Assembly (NCBI RefSeq): GCF_003287735.1
Contig: NZ_NSCM01000027.1
Coordinates: forward strand, 1-59,901
Reading direction: 5' to 3'
Length of the DNA stretch: 59,901 nucleotides
DNA from: Photorhabdus bodei
GTDB lineage: Bacteria > Pseudomonadota > Gammaproteobacteria > Enterobacterales > Enterobacteriaceae
The notes under the pieces are model-generated. The model saw only the letters and a list, made by a program, of their open reading frames with translations, did no database searches and was not told the DNA's origin. Of the stretch, positions 9,036-17,600 are shown piece after piece. How positions within the stretch are numbered: position 1 is the first letter of the stretch; each line of letters starts with the position of its first letter. Made by a program: the position numbers and the translations under genes.

Positions 9036-10124
9036 TCATAGTAAACACTGACGGATAGCGTCAAGAACACAGTTGTGTTCAATATCTGAGCGAAGATCAG
9101 CTTTACCTATTTTTGTTGGAAGAACCAGTCGTAATTTACCTGCTATAACTTTCTTATCTCGCATCATATGTGGGAGGTAGGCTTCTGGTGGCATGTTTTG
9201 TGGCCCGCGTACAGGCAGATTTGCCCGTTCCAACAATCGGATAATACGTTGAGTATCCTGTTCAAAGAAATTATCAACAAGTTGAGCTGTTCTTGCAGCC
9301 ATGACCATTCCGGCGGCAACTGCTTCCCCATGTAACCAGACACCATATCCCATTTCTGTTTCGATGGCGTGACCGAAGGTGTGACCAAGATTCAGTAGGG
9401 CACGTAAGCCACTCAATTCTTTCTCATCTGCTGCGACAACTTCAGCTTTCAATTCGCAGCAACGACGGATGCAGTAAGACATTGCTTGGTTGTCAAGAGC
9501 CAGGAGTTTATCCATATTATCTTCAAGCCAGCTAAAAAATACGCTGTCGAGAATGATACCGTACTTGATGACCTCAGCCAGACCGGAAGAGAGTTCGCGG
9601 GCTGGAAGCGTTTGCAGGCAATTAAGATCGACCATCACAGAGACTGGTTGATAGAATGCACCTATCATGTTCTTGCCAAGGGGATGGTTTACTGCGGTTT
9701 TTCCTCCGACAGAGGAATCAACCTGGGCAAGAAGGGTGGTAGGCATTTGAATAAAATGGACACCACGTTGATAACAGGCAGCGGCAAAACCAGTTAAATC
9801 ACCGATTACGCCGCCACCGAGAGCGATAAGTGTTGTGTCCCGGCTATGGTTATTTTCCAGCAAGGCAGAAAATACGTCATTTAATACAGAAAGAGATTTG
9901 TACTGTTCACCATCAGGTAGAACCACTTCATCTACCCGAATCCTGGCTTGTTGCAAAGTGGCTTTTACTTTTGCCAGATACAGCGGAGCTAGGGTTTGAT
10001 TCGTCACCAGCATAACTTGCTGGCCTGCTTTCAATGGTGCAAAAGCAGAAGGATCATCAAATAGCCCTTTTGCAATGGTAATTGGGTAACTACGTTCCCC
10101 TAAAGTGACAGTGATCTTTTCCAT
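9036..10124 (-). CDS. aroB: 3-dehydroquinate synthase
   Basis: A 362-residue NAD- and Zn-dependent enzyme making 3-dehydroquinate from DAHP, the second step of the shikimate pathway. The glycine-rich NAD region [15 protein letters not shown], the [19 protein letters not shown] active-site stretch and the metal-ligand region [13 protein letters not shown] are present. It starts 47 bp after aroK in the same orientation, so the two are co-transcribed. Confidence 0.98.
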   Translation of the reverse strand: MEKITVTLGERSYPITIAKGLFDDPSAFAPLKAGQQVMLVTNQTLAPLYLAKVKATLQQARIRVDEVVLPDGEQYKSLSVLNDVFSALLENNHSRDTTLIALGGGVIGDLTGFAAACYQRGVHFIQMPTTLLAQVDSSVGGKTAVNHPLGKNMIGAFYQPVSVMVDLNCLQTLPARELSSGLAEVIKYGIILDSVFFSWLEDNMDKLLALDNQAMSYCIRRCCELKAEVVAADEKELSGLRALLNLGHTFGHAIETEMGYGVWLHGEAVAAGMVMAARTAQLVDNFFEQDTQRIIRLLERANLPVRGPQNMPPEAYLPHMMRDKKVIAGKLRLVLPTKIGKADLRSDIEHNCVLDAIRQCLL

Positions 10125-10171
10125 AAGCAGCCTTCGCCTTAATTATTTATCGCTGTACAGACTTGCTTGAA

Positions 10172-10693
10172 TCAGTTTTTTTCCAGTAACTCAATGATTT
10201 GGTTAGCGACAACTTTAGCGCTCTGTTCATCGGTACGGATAGTGACATCAGCAATTTCCTCATACAGAGGATTACGTTCGTTTGCTAAATTTTCTAAAAC
10301 TTCACGTGCTGGTGCATCAACTTGAAGTAAAGGACGTTTTTTATCGCGCTGAGTGCGTGCTAACTGTTTTTCAATGGTGGTTTCCAAGTAGACCACGACC
10401 CCACGGGCAGACAGACGATTACGGGTTTCTCTGGATTTCACAGAACCTCCGCCAGTCGCCAGTACAATGCCTTGTTTTTCAGTGAGTTCGTTAATCACTT
10501 TTTCTTCGCGTTCGCGGAAGCCTTCTTCGCCTTCCACATCGAATACCCAGCCCACGTCAGCTCCGGTACGTCGCTCAATTTCTTGATCGGAGTCGTAAAA
10601 CTCCATATTGAGTTGCTGAGCTAACTGACGACCAATAGTGCTTTTGCCGGCACCCATAGGCCCAACCAGAAAGATATTACGTTTCTCTGCCAT
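10172..10693 (-). CDS. aroK: Shikimate kinase I
   Basis: A 173-residue P-loop kinase that phosphorylates shikimate. Walker A is [11 protein letters not shown] at residues 11-21. The shikimate-binding DSDQEIE, the GFREREEKV segment and ATGGGSVK follow. It heads the aroK-aroB-damX-dam-rpe-gph-trpS operon. Confidence 0.98.
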
Positions 10694-11063
10694 GTTTTTG
10701 GTATTACTAAGACTATTCGTTAATGATAACCCGCCCCGCTAATCAAAATCAGCAGCGGGACCTAAACTGAAACCTCATGAGCGGTAATGTGAGATCAGAT
10801 AACAAAATTATCTCAGTACATCAGCCAGTTTTGCAACTATATAAATCAACTACGAGCTTTTTGTGACGGAAGCTCTGGTTTCATTGGCTGATTATTGTGA
10901 TGTTAAACCCGACCACTCAATTAGTTAACTCTTGTATGCTAAATCGGACTCAGCGTCAAATCTATAAACAGGATTAGTTGGAAAAATCTGCGCATCATCA
11001 TACGGAACAGTTAAGTTTTTTATATCCAACTCACTGATATAATAGTTATATTTTTACTTTTGA
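10694..11063. other. Intergenic region between hofQ and aroK
   Basis: This 370-bp spacer has no convincing gene. It should contain the aroK operon promoter. A weak stem, CCCGCT (10735-10740) with AGCGGG (10754-10759), lies about 45 bp upstream of aroK; it could be a hofQ terminator or a leader hairpin. Confidence 0.5.
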
Positions 11064-12098
11064 TCAAATGTCCATCAATTGGGGTGTAATAAATATGACT
11101 AACTCACGTCGGCTGTGTTTATGACCTTTTTGGTTGAATAATGAGCCAATTAGTGGGATGTCCGATAGATAAGGGACCTTCTGGGTTTGCTCGCCTTTTT
11201 TCTGTTGAAAAATTCCACCGAGAATAAGTGTTTCACCATTTTTTACAGTAACTTGAGTTATTATTTCCTGTTTGTCGATGGTTAAATTCTCACCTCCTCC
11301 TTGACTTATTGAGATCCCTGGCATGTTTTGACTGATTTTCAGAGAGAGCCTGATTTTGTTTTTTCTCAGTATATGGGGTGTGACTTCCATTCCTAGTACG
11401 GCTTCTTTAAATTGCACGGTACTTTTCTCTTTTTCTTGGCTGATGTAAGGAATATCAGAGCCTTGCTTGATGCTGGCTAACTGTTGATGTGAGGCGGTTA
11501 GTCTTGGGCTAGCGATAATATCTAGTTGGTTTTCTTGTTCTAAGGCACTGAGCTCCATTTCCAGTAAACTGGTGTGAATGCGGGCAATATTGAACGCAAA
11601 TCGATGCATGTTATCGTTGGCTGCTTGGTTGATATTGAGGCGGTTTATACCCGTTGATGTATTAATATGCTCTCCTATCGGCATACCCCAGTAAATGCCG
11701 AGTTCATGTAATGCTTCTCGGCTACTGGTCACGATATGTGCAGTAATCTGCACTTGCTGCTGTGGTGTATCTATCTCTTTCAACCAGCTTTTTATCTGTG
11801 CGATGGCGATGGGGGTATCCTGTAAAATCAAACTGTTAGTTTCAGGATCAAAATCAACTTTACCTTCTTTTGTTATCAGTGCGGGCGTATTTTGCCTGAG
11901 ATTCATGGCGATTCTTTCTGCATCTGCATATTGTAATACGGTTGAGAGGGACTGAATTTCGGTCTCATTGACTGATTGATCAAATAACTCAACCGATTGC
12001 TCTTCTGGCTCTATCATCGGGGGAGCAAAAGGATTTCTTATTTCTGCAACAACAATAGCGGGCAGAAAAAGGATAAACAGAATAAATTTTTTAGTCAT
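11064..12098 (-). CDS. hofQ: HofQ/PilQ-type secretin
   Basis: About 344 residues. An N-terminal signal peptide (FILFILFLPAIVVA) precedes a secretin N-domain region (LQYADAERIAMNLR) and a secretin C-domain (TLILGGIFQQKKG, then KVPYLSDIPLIGSLF and RELVIFITPQLMDI). It would form an outer-membrane ring for DNA uptake or pilus-like export. E. coli HofQ is used in growth on DNA as nutrient. The start is the ATG at 12098, overlapping hofO. It is shorter than E. coli HofQ, and no hofP lies between hofO and hofQ. Confidence 0.9.
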   Translation of the reverse strand: MTKKFILFILFLPAIVVAEIRNPFAPPMIEPEEQSVELFDQSVNETEIQSLSTVLQYADAERIAMNLRQNTPALITKEGKVDFDPETNSLILQDTPIAIAQIKSWLKEIDTPQQQVQITAHIVTSSREALHELGIYWGMPIGEHINTSTGINRLNINQAANDNMHRFAFNIARIHTSLLEMELSALEQENQLDIIASPRLTASHQQLASIKQGSDIPYISQEKEKSTVQFKEAVLGMEVTPHILRKNKIRLSLKISQNMPGISISQGGGENLTIDKQEIITQVTVKNGETLILGGIFQQKKGEQTQKVPYLSDIPLIGSLFNQKGHKHSRRELVIFITPQLMDI

Positions 12099-12636
12099 AA
12101 AATTCCTCATGTGAGGTTTCTGACAGGGTGATTTTGACGTTTAGAGATTCACCTGATGGTGAAATGGAAAGCTGTTTAATCAGCAGCGGTGGATATAACG
12201 CTTGTAACGCCTCAAGAAAACTTAGCATCTGTTCGTAGTTCAAACAAATTGTGATTTGCCAGAGCGTTTTTTCCCCTTCTTTTTTACGTTGCCACTCAAG
12301 AACTTGTGCGCCAGAGTTTATCAATGGCTGTTGTAATTGTTTTATTGCGGTAATTTTTACCTCATTTTGTCGCGGCTTACTGAGTCCATTTTCTATTTGG
12401 TTGATGTGTTGTTGTATATCTTCCAATAGCGGTAGCTGATTTAGTCGTTCATTGGCTGTTTTGGTATTGATTTGTTGAGCTGCTATTTTTTGTGTCAGGC
12501 TACTTCGCTGTTCAGTTCTTTCTTGCCAAAAGAAAAGATAAAACAGAATCAGAAATGGCATGATAATAGCTTGCTGCCAGATAAAGAGCAGCCAGGTTGG
12601 TTTGGCAAACCACCATAGATAGTCACTTTTTATCAT
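12091..12636 (-). CDS. hofO: HofO-like inner-membrane assembly protein
   Basis: About 181 residues with a single N-terminal membrane segment (LLFIWQQAIIMPFLILFYLFFW) and a periplasmic coiled/ferredoxin-like region. Position and topology match PilO/HofO. It overlaps hofN by 14 bp and hofQ by 8 bp. The ATG at 12636 is chosen over an earlier frame start at 12666 inside hofN. Sequence identity in this family is low, so the call rests on order and topology. Confidence 0.75.
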   Translation of the reverse strand: MIKSDYLWWFAKPTWLLFIWQQAIIMPFLILFYLFFWQERTEQRSSLTQKIAAQQINTKTANERLNQLPLLEDIQQHINQIENGLSKPRQNEVKITAIKQLQQPLINSGAQVLEWQRKKEGEKTLWQITICLNYEQMLSFLEALQALYPPLLIKQLSISPSGESLNVKITLSETSHEEFYD

Positions 12637-13174
12637 CGGATATCTCCGTCTGCCAGTTAGCGTCAATAATAAATTGCCTAATTTGTTGTTCGGTAGTGGT
12701 CATCTTTTTTAGTTGAATTTCAGACAATTGCCTGTTGTTTTCAAGATTATCCAGCAGAGACGTCATACTGGAATAATCCAGACTATTAGCAACCAGTTTT
12801 AATTGACCTGCCTGATCATCGAAAGCGGTTAACCAACTTCCTTCCGGTAATAATTCAGGTAATTCATTGAATAATTGCCAATGTTGTTGGTTCTGTTTCA
12901 GCCACGTTTGTTGTTGTTTTAATTTATAGGCCAGTTTGTTGTGAAGATTAACCGCCTCCTCTGTCTGAGTTATCTGTTGTTGCAAATATAATTGTTGTTG
13001 GTTGAGTTGCTGCCATTGTCTTTGATACTGGTTAATCGTTTCCTGTTGTTTTAATAACATCCAGACGAGCACTGTCAGCCACAACATCAATTGCAATAAG
13101 AGAAGAATTGCCCACCAACGATAACGATGTTTTAGCCGGGTTTGGCGCCAAGGTAGAAAATTAACCTGATACAT
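12623..13174 (-). CDS. hofN: HofN/PilN-like membrane protein
   Basis: A 183-residue protein. A PilN-like start (MYQVNFLPWRQTRLKHRYRW) is followed by one membrane helix (LLLLQLMLWLTVLVWMLL) and a strongly Gln-rich coiled-coil stretch (about residues 45-95), then a small C-terminal domain. The NFLPWR motif is typical of PilN, which contacts PilM in the cytoplasm. The gene lies 2 bp after hofM. Confidence 0.85.
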   Translation of the reverse strand: MYQVNFLPWRQTRLKHRYRWWAILLLLQLMLWLTVLVWMLLKQQETINQYQRQWQQLNQQQLYLQQQITQTEEAVNLHNKLAYKLKQQQTWLKQNQQHWQLFNELPELLPEGSWLTAFDDQAGQLKLVANSLDYSSMTSLLDNLENNRQLSEIQLKKMTTTEQQIRQFIIDANWQTEISDDKK

Positions 13175-13176
13175 CG

Positions 13177-14007
13177 TTACTTATCATCCGGTCTGAGTGC
13201 TAAACCACCAGCTATCACATATTCCATCAGTTGGATTGGCAGTGGTGGTTGATAGTGACGAAATGCTGTCAACATATCCCAAGAGTAAGTTCCTTCAGGT
13301 AGGGCTTCTTGTTGGTAGCTACTGTAGTAAACAGGCTGTTCAGCCATAGATGAAGCAAATAATTGACGGATAATCTGCTGTGGAGAAACAGCTGTATTTG
13401 CTGATACTAGATCATAAGCGAAGGGGACATTGGCAGGAGATACCCATAGCCAACCAGATTGTTGCCTGTGTAACAGCCAACTATCAGCGGGAACGCCAGC
13501 ATATTGCGCTATATAGCGTAGGGCACAGGGGGCAATATCAATGGCGTCTGGAAATATTCCTGCTTGTGCAAGACATTGTAGCCAGAGGTTGAGATCTTTC
13601 TGGCGAGCGGCGCTGATGTAGGCGTTTTGTTCAATAATACGGTAATCCAGCGCTAGTTCTCGAGTGTTAAAGGGAAATTGTTTCTCGGCACTGGCGTTGA
13701 TAAACCAGCCTTGTTCCGGCTCTTTAAGATTGATATCTGGAGGTAAAATCAGACTCTTCTGCAATGTTTGTTGTACAGGTAGGGCAAGTCTGAAACTGAT
13801 TTTTTTAGGTAATTCTTGACGCCATTGATTTAAAATATCACATAATATTTCTGGCCGTTGTAAACGGCCCTCTGGCACGACAGCGTCGGATAAAAGATAT
13901 TGCCAGCAGTGGCGAAGCTGCCAGCCATCTCGGCGTTTTATAGCTGCGACGGCGCGAAGGATGCCATTTTGGATGTCCAATCCGACATACCATTTTGGTG
14001 AATACAT
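13177..14007 (-). CDS. hofM: HofM/PilM-like actin-fold protein
   Basis: A 276-residue cytoplasmic protein related to PilM, the actin-like component that binds the PilN N terminus. A phosphate-binding start (KWYVGLDIQNGILRAVA) and a later stretch (AGIFPDAIDIAPCALRYIAQ) fit the family. It is the first gene of the hofMNOQ set and is divergent from mrcA, as in E. coli. Confidence 0.88.
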   Translation of the reverse strand: MYSPKWYVGLDIQNGILRAVAAIKRRDGWQLRHCWQYLLSDAVVPEGRLQRPEILCDILNQWRQELPKKISFRLALPVQQTLQKSLILPPDINLKEPEQGWFINASAEKQFPFNTRELALDYRIIEQNAYISAARQKDLNLWLQCLAQAGIFPDAIDIAPCALRYIAQYAGVPADSWLLHRQQSGWLWVSPANVPFAYDLVSANTAVSPQQIIRQLFASSMAEQPVYYSSYQQEALPEGTYSWDMLTAFRHYQPPLPIQLMEYVIAGGLALRPDDK

Positions 14008-14126
14008 ATATCGATCTCCATATCAGTAATTTTAATAAAAGACCATATTCAAGGTGCTGTGTAACCTTTATACTACGCGCCGATTGTTTATAAACCACCC
14101 GACTAACATGGCATGGGAAATTTCAG

Positions 14127-16658
14127 GTGAAGTTCGTAAAGTATTTTCTAGTCTTTGTCGTGAGTTGCATTTTTCTGGGAACGGCCTCGATTTTTGGTAT
14201 GTACAAATATATCGAGCCTCAGTTACCTGATGTGGCGACATTAAAGGATGTTCAATTACAGACACCAATGCAGGTGTTCAGTGCAGATGGCGAGCTTATT
14301 GCCCAATATGGTGAAAAGCGCCGTATGCCTCTTGAGCTGTCCGAAATTCCACCCATTATGGTGAAGGCGTTCATTGCAACGGAGGACAGCCGTTTTTATG
14401 AACATCACGGGGTTGACCCTGTAGGGATTATCCGGGCAGCCTCTGTCGCGATGAGTTCAGGTCATGCATCACAAGGGGCAAGTACCATTACTCAGCAACT
14501 GGCGAGAAATTTCTTTCTCACTCCTGAGAAGACGTTGATGCGTAAAATCAAGGAAGCTTTTCTGGCCATCAGGATTGAGCAATTGCTGAATAAAGATGAG
14601 ATCCTCGAACTCTATCTTAATAAAATTTACCTTGGTTACCGGGCTTATGGTGTTGGGGCTGCGGCTCAAGTTTATTTTGGTAAGAGTGTCAATGAGTTGA
14701 CACTGAGTGAAATAGCCATGATTGCTGGTTTGCCAAAGGCACCTTCTACGTTTAACCCGCTTTATTCTTATGGCCGAGCGATTAACCGCCGGAATGTGGT
14801 TCTGAGCCGTATGCTCAATGAGGGCTATATTACTCAGCAGCAATATAATCAAGCTAGAAGTGAAAAGTTGGTTGCTAATTATCATGCACCTCAGATTGCT
14901 TTCTCTGCGCCCTATTTGTCCGAGATGGTGCGTCAGGAGATGATTGAGCGTTATGGTGAGAATGCTTATACCGACGGTTATAAAGTTTATACCACGATTA
15001 CCCGTAAACTTCAGTTAGCTGCCGTGGATGCGGTTCGTAATAACCTCATTGATTATGATGTGCGTCATGGCTACCGTGGGGCGCAGGAAGTTTTGTGGAA
15101 AGTAGGCGAACCTGCTTGGGATCGAGAACAGATTGTCAAGAAGCTTAAGACCTTACCAAATTATGGGTCGTTAATGCCGGTAGTAGTGACCAAAGCGGGT
15201 AGTGATCAGGCGATAGTGATGTTGCCTGATGGCAGCAGTGTAGAATTGTCCATAGCGGGTGTCCGTTGGGCCAGAAAGTTCAAATCTGATAGTGCTCAGG
15301 GTGCGATTCCTCGTAGTGTGAATGAAGTGGTTCAAGTTGGTGAACAGGTTTGGGTTCGGAAAGTAAAGGATATTTGGTGGTTGGCACAAGTGCCGGAAGC
15401 TAATGCTGCTTTGGTCTCTATTGATCCGAATGATGGTGCTGTGAAGGCGCTGGTGGGTGGGTTTGATTTCAACTTGAGTAAATTTAACCGTGTCACTCAG
15501 TCATTACGTCAAATTGGTTCTAATATTAAACCATTTCTCTATACCGCAGCGATGGATAAAGGGCTGACATTGGCTTCATTGCTGAATGACTTACCAATTA
15601 GTCGTTGGGATGCAGGAGCCGGTACTGACTGGCGTCCGAAAAACTCACCACCGACTTATGTTGGGCCAATCCGTTTGCGTCAGGGATTAGGGCAATCGAA
15701 GAACGTCGTGATGGTTCGAGCAATGCGAGCAATGGGAGTCGATTATGCCGCTGATTACCTGCAACGATTTGGTTTCCCGGCACAAAATATAGTACGAACA
15801 GAATCTCTGGCTTTGGGCTCGCCATCATTCACACCAATGCAAATGGTACGAGGGTATTCGGTTATGTCCAATGGTGGCTATCTGATCGATCCTTACTTTA
15901 TTACTAAGATTGAAAACGAAGATGGCGATGTTCTCTTTGAGGCTAAACCTAAAATTGCATGTCCGCAGTGCGATATTCCAGTAATTTATGGGGATACGGT
16001 ACGTTCAATCGAACTTTCTGAAAACTCGATTGAGAATGTTGCTCAATCTCATGTCAGCCAACAAGAGATATTGCCGTTACCTGAATTGGAAAGAGCTCCG
16101 GTAATTGATAGCCGTGAAGGTGCGCAAGAATATGCTCCTCATGTTATCAGTACTCAGTTGGCATTTTTGATCCATGATGCTTTGAATAGCAATATCTTTG
16201 GTGAGCCGGGTTGGTCAGGTACGGGTTGGCGTGCTTCACGCGATCTGAAACGTCGTGATATTGGTGGCAAAACTGGGACAACTAATAGTTCAAAAGATGC
16301 TTGGTTCTCAGGTTATGGGCCGGATATTGTCACGACGGTTTGGATTGGTTTTGATGACCATCGTAGAAGCCTTGGCCGTACAGCAGCCAGTGGCGGTGAG
16401 GCGGGTGCTAAGAGTGCGCAGCCAATTTGGGATGATTTTATGAAAATTGCGCTGGAGGGGGTTCCTGAAAAAGAAGTTACACCTCCTCCGGGGATTGTTT
16501 CTGCCGTGATAGATCGTAAAACAGGTAAACTTGCTGGCGGCGGCGGCGGCGATACCCGTAGTGAATACTTCATTGACGGCACTCAACCTACAGAGAGTGC
16601 AGTGCAAGAAGTTGGCACAACTTTAATTGAGAATGGTGAAAGTCAGGAGTTATTCTGA
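14127..16658 (+). CDS. mrcA: Penicillin-binding protein 1A (bifunctional)
   Basis: An 843-residue class A PBP that polymerises and cross-links peptidoglycan at the inner membrane. The N-terminal membrane anchor (YFLVFVVSCIFLGTASIFG) is followed by the glycosyltransferase domain (FIATEDSRFYEHHGVDP; GASTITQQLARNFFL). The transpeptidase domain has SxxK in GSNIKPF, SKN in GQSKNVV and GKTGTT. The start is a GTG, as in E. coli mrcA. Divergent from hofM and convergent with nudE. Confidence 0.98.
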   Translation: MKFVKYFLVFVVSCIFLGTASIFGMYKYIEPQLPDVATLKDVQLQTPMQVFSADGELIAQYGEKRRMPLELSEIPPIMVKAFIATEDSRFYEHHGVDPVGIIRAASVAMSSGHASQGASTITQQLARNFFLTPEKTLMRKIKEAFLAIRIEQLLNKDEILELYLNKIYLGYRAYGVGAAAQVYFGKSVNELTLSEIAMIAGLPKAPSTFNPLYSYGRAINRRNVVLSRMLNEGYITQQQYNQARSEKLVANYHAPQIAFSAPYLSEMVRQEMIERYGENAYTDGYKVYTTITRKLQLAAVDAVRNNLIDYDVRHGYRGAQEVLWKVGEPAWDREQIVKKLKTLPNYGSLMPVVVTKAGSDQAIVMLPDGSSVELSIAGVRWARKFKSDSAQGAIPRSVNEVVQVGEQVWVRKVKDIWWLAQVPEANAALVSIDPNDGAVKALVGGFDFNLSKFNRVTQSLRQIGSNIKPFLYTAAMDKGLTLASLLNDLPISRWDAGAGTDWRPKNSPPTYVGPIRLRQGLGQSKNVVMVRAMRAMGVDYAADYLQRFGFPAQNIVRTESLALGSPSFTPMQMVRGYSVMSNGGYLIDPYFITKIENEDGDVLFEAKPKIACPQCDIPVIYGDTVRSIELSENSIENVAQSHVSQQEILPLPELERAPVIDSREGAQEYAPHVISTQLAFLIHDALNSNIFGEPGWSGTGWRASRDLKRRDIGGKTGTTNSSKDAWFSGYGPDIVTTVWIGFDDHRRSLGRTAASGGEAGAKSAQPIWDDFMKIALEGVPEKEVTPPPGIVSAVIDRKTGKLAGGGGGDTRSEYFIDGTQPTESAVQEVGTTLIENGESQELF

Positions 16659-16665
16659 TGATAAA

Positions 16666-16695
16666 ACAGGCACAACGAAGCGCTGTTGTGCCTGT
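16666..16695. terminator. Bidirectional terminator between mrcA and nudE
   Basis: A perfect 11-bp stem, ACAGGCACAAC / GTTGTGCCTGT, lies in the 42-bp gap between the two convergent stop codons. Confidence 0.65.
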
Positions 16696-16700
16696 GAACT

Positions 16701-17249
16701 TCAACGGTGTGTTAAGTATTTTTGTGCCAGAAATAGGGCGCAGACATTGCGTGCTTCGTTGAAATCAGCGTGATCCAGTAATGACATCATATCTGCTATC
16801 GGCCAACGTATTTGTGGTAGTGGTTCAGGTTCGTCCCCTTCCAGGCTTTCTGGATAGAGATTTTCGGCAATAACAATGTTCATTTTGCTGGAAAAATAGG
16901 ATGGGGCCATAGTGAGTTTGGCTAATTGTTCTATTTTTCTGGCACCAAAGCTGACTTCTTCTTTTAATTCACGGTTAGCTGCTTCGAAGATACTTTCCCC
17001 AGGGTCGATCGCGCCTTTAGGAAAGCCCAATTCGTACTGTTCAATGCCGACTGCATACTCACGAATAAGTAACAATTCATCCCCAATGACCGGGATTATC
17101 AGAACAGCTTCCCGATTGGCCGGACGCATCCGTTCATAAACGCGTTTTACACCGTTACTGAATTCGAGATCAACTGACTGAATATGAAATAAACGTGAAT
17201 GGGCAATGTCCTCTATGTTTAGGATTTTAGGGTTTTTCAGGTCATTCAT
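16701..17249 (-). CDS. nudE: ADP compounds hydrolase NudE
   Basis: A 182-residue Nudix hydrolase acting on ADP-ribose, Ap3A and NADH-type compounds. The Nudix box is visible as GAIDPGESIFEAANRELKEE followed by VSFG. The ATG at 17249 has AGGGG upstream. It sits between mrcA and igaA, as in E. coli. Confidence 0.95.
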   Translation of the reverse strand: MNDLKNPKILNIEDIAHSRLFHIQSVDLEFSNGVKRVYERMRPANREAVLIIPVIGDELLLIREYAVGIEQYELGFPKGAIDPGESIFEAANRELKEEVSFGARKIEQLAKLTMAPSYFSSKMNIVIAENLYPESLEGDEPEPLPQIRWPIADMMSLLDHADFNEARNVCALFLAQKYLTHR

Positions 17250-17600
17250 AATTGCCCCTGATGGTTTAATATTGGTTGAGTTGAGTGCCTGTGCATTATT
17301 ACGTCATAAATTATTTCATTAACCTTATATTTTATGATGAAATTAGGTACACTCCATAGCTTGACTAAATATGGCCGATTCTTTTGATAAATGATAGTGA
17401 TTATCGCTGGTTATTGTTGTTACTGTTATCTTTATCCTCTTTGGAAATAGATCTATGTTGTATATAGTTTAGTGCGTTATTATGTAACTCATTGTAAAAT
17501 AAATTAAAAAAATAAACAGAAATAACCTAATTCAGAACTTAACGTGTAGTTGCTAATTTGCAAACAACAATATCAAGATTGTCATAGGTATAGGGATAAA
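17250..17600. other. Divergent promoter region nudE / igaA
   Basis: A 351-bp AT-rich spacer between divergent genes that must hold both promoters. I see no gene or clear repeat in it. Confidence 0.5.

Noticed and set aside
16308..16607. Minus-strand frames opposite the end of mrcA
   Set aside because: Overlapping shadows of the transpeptidase coding sequence.
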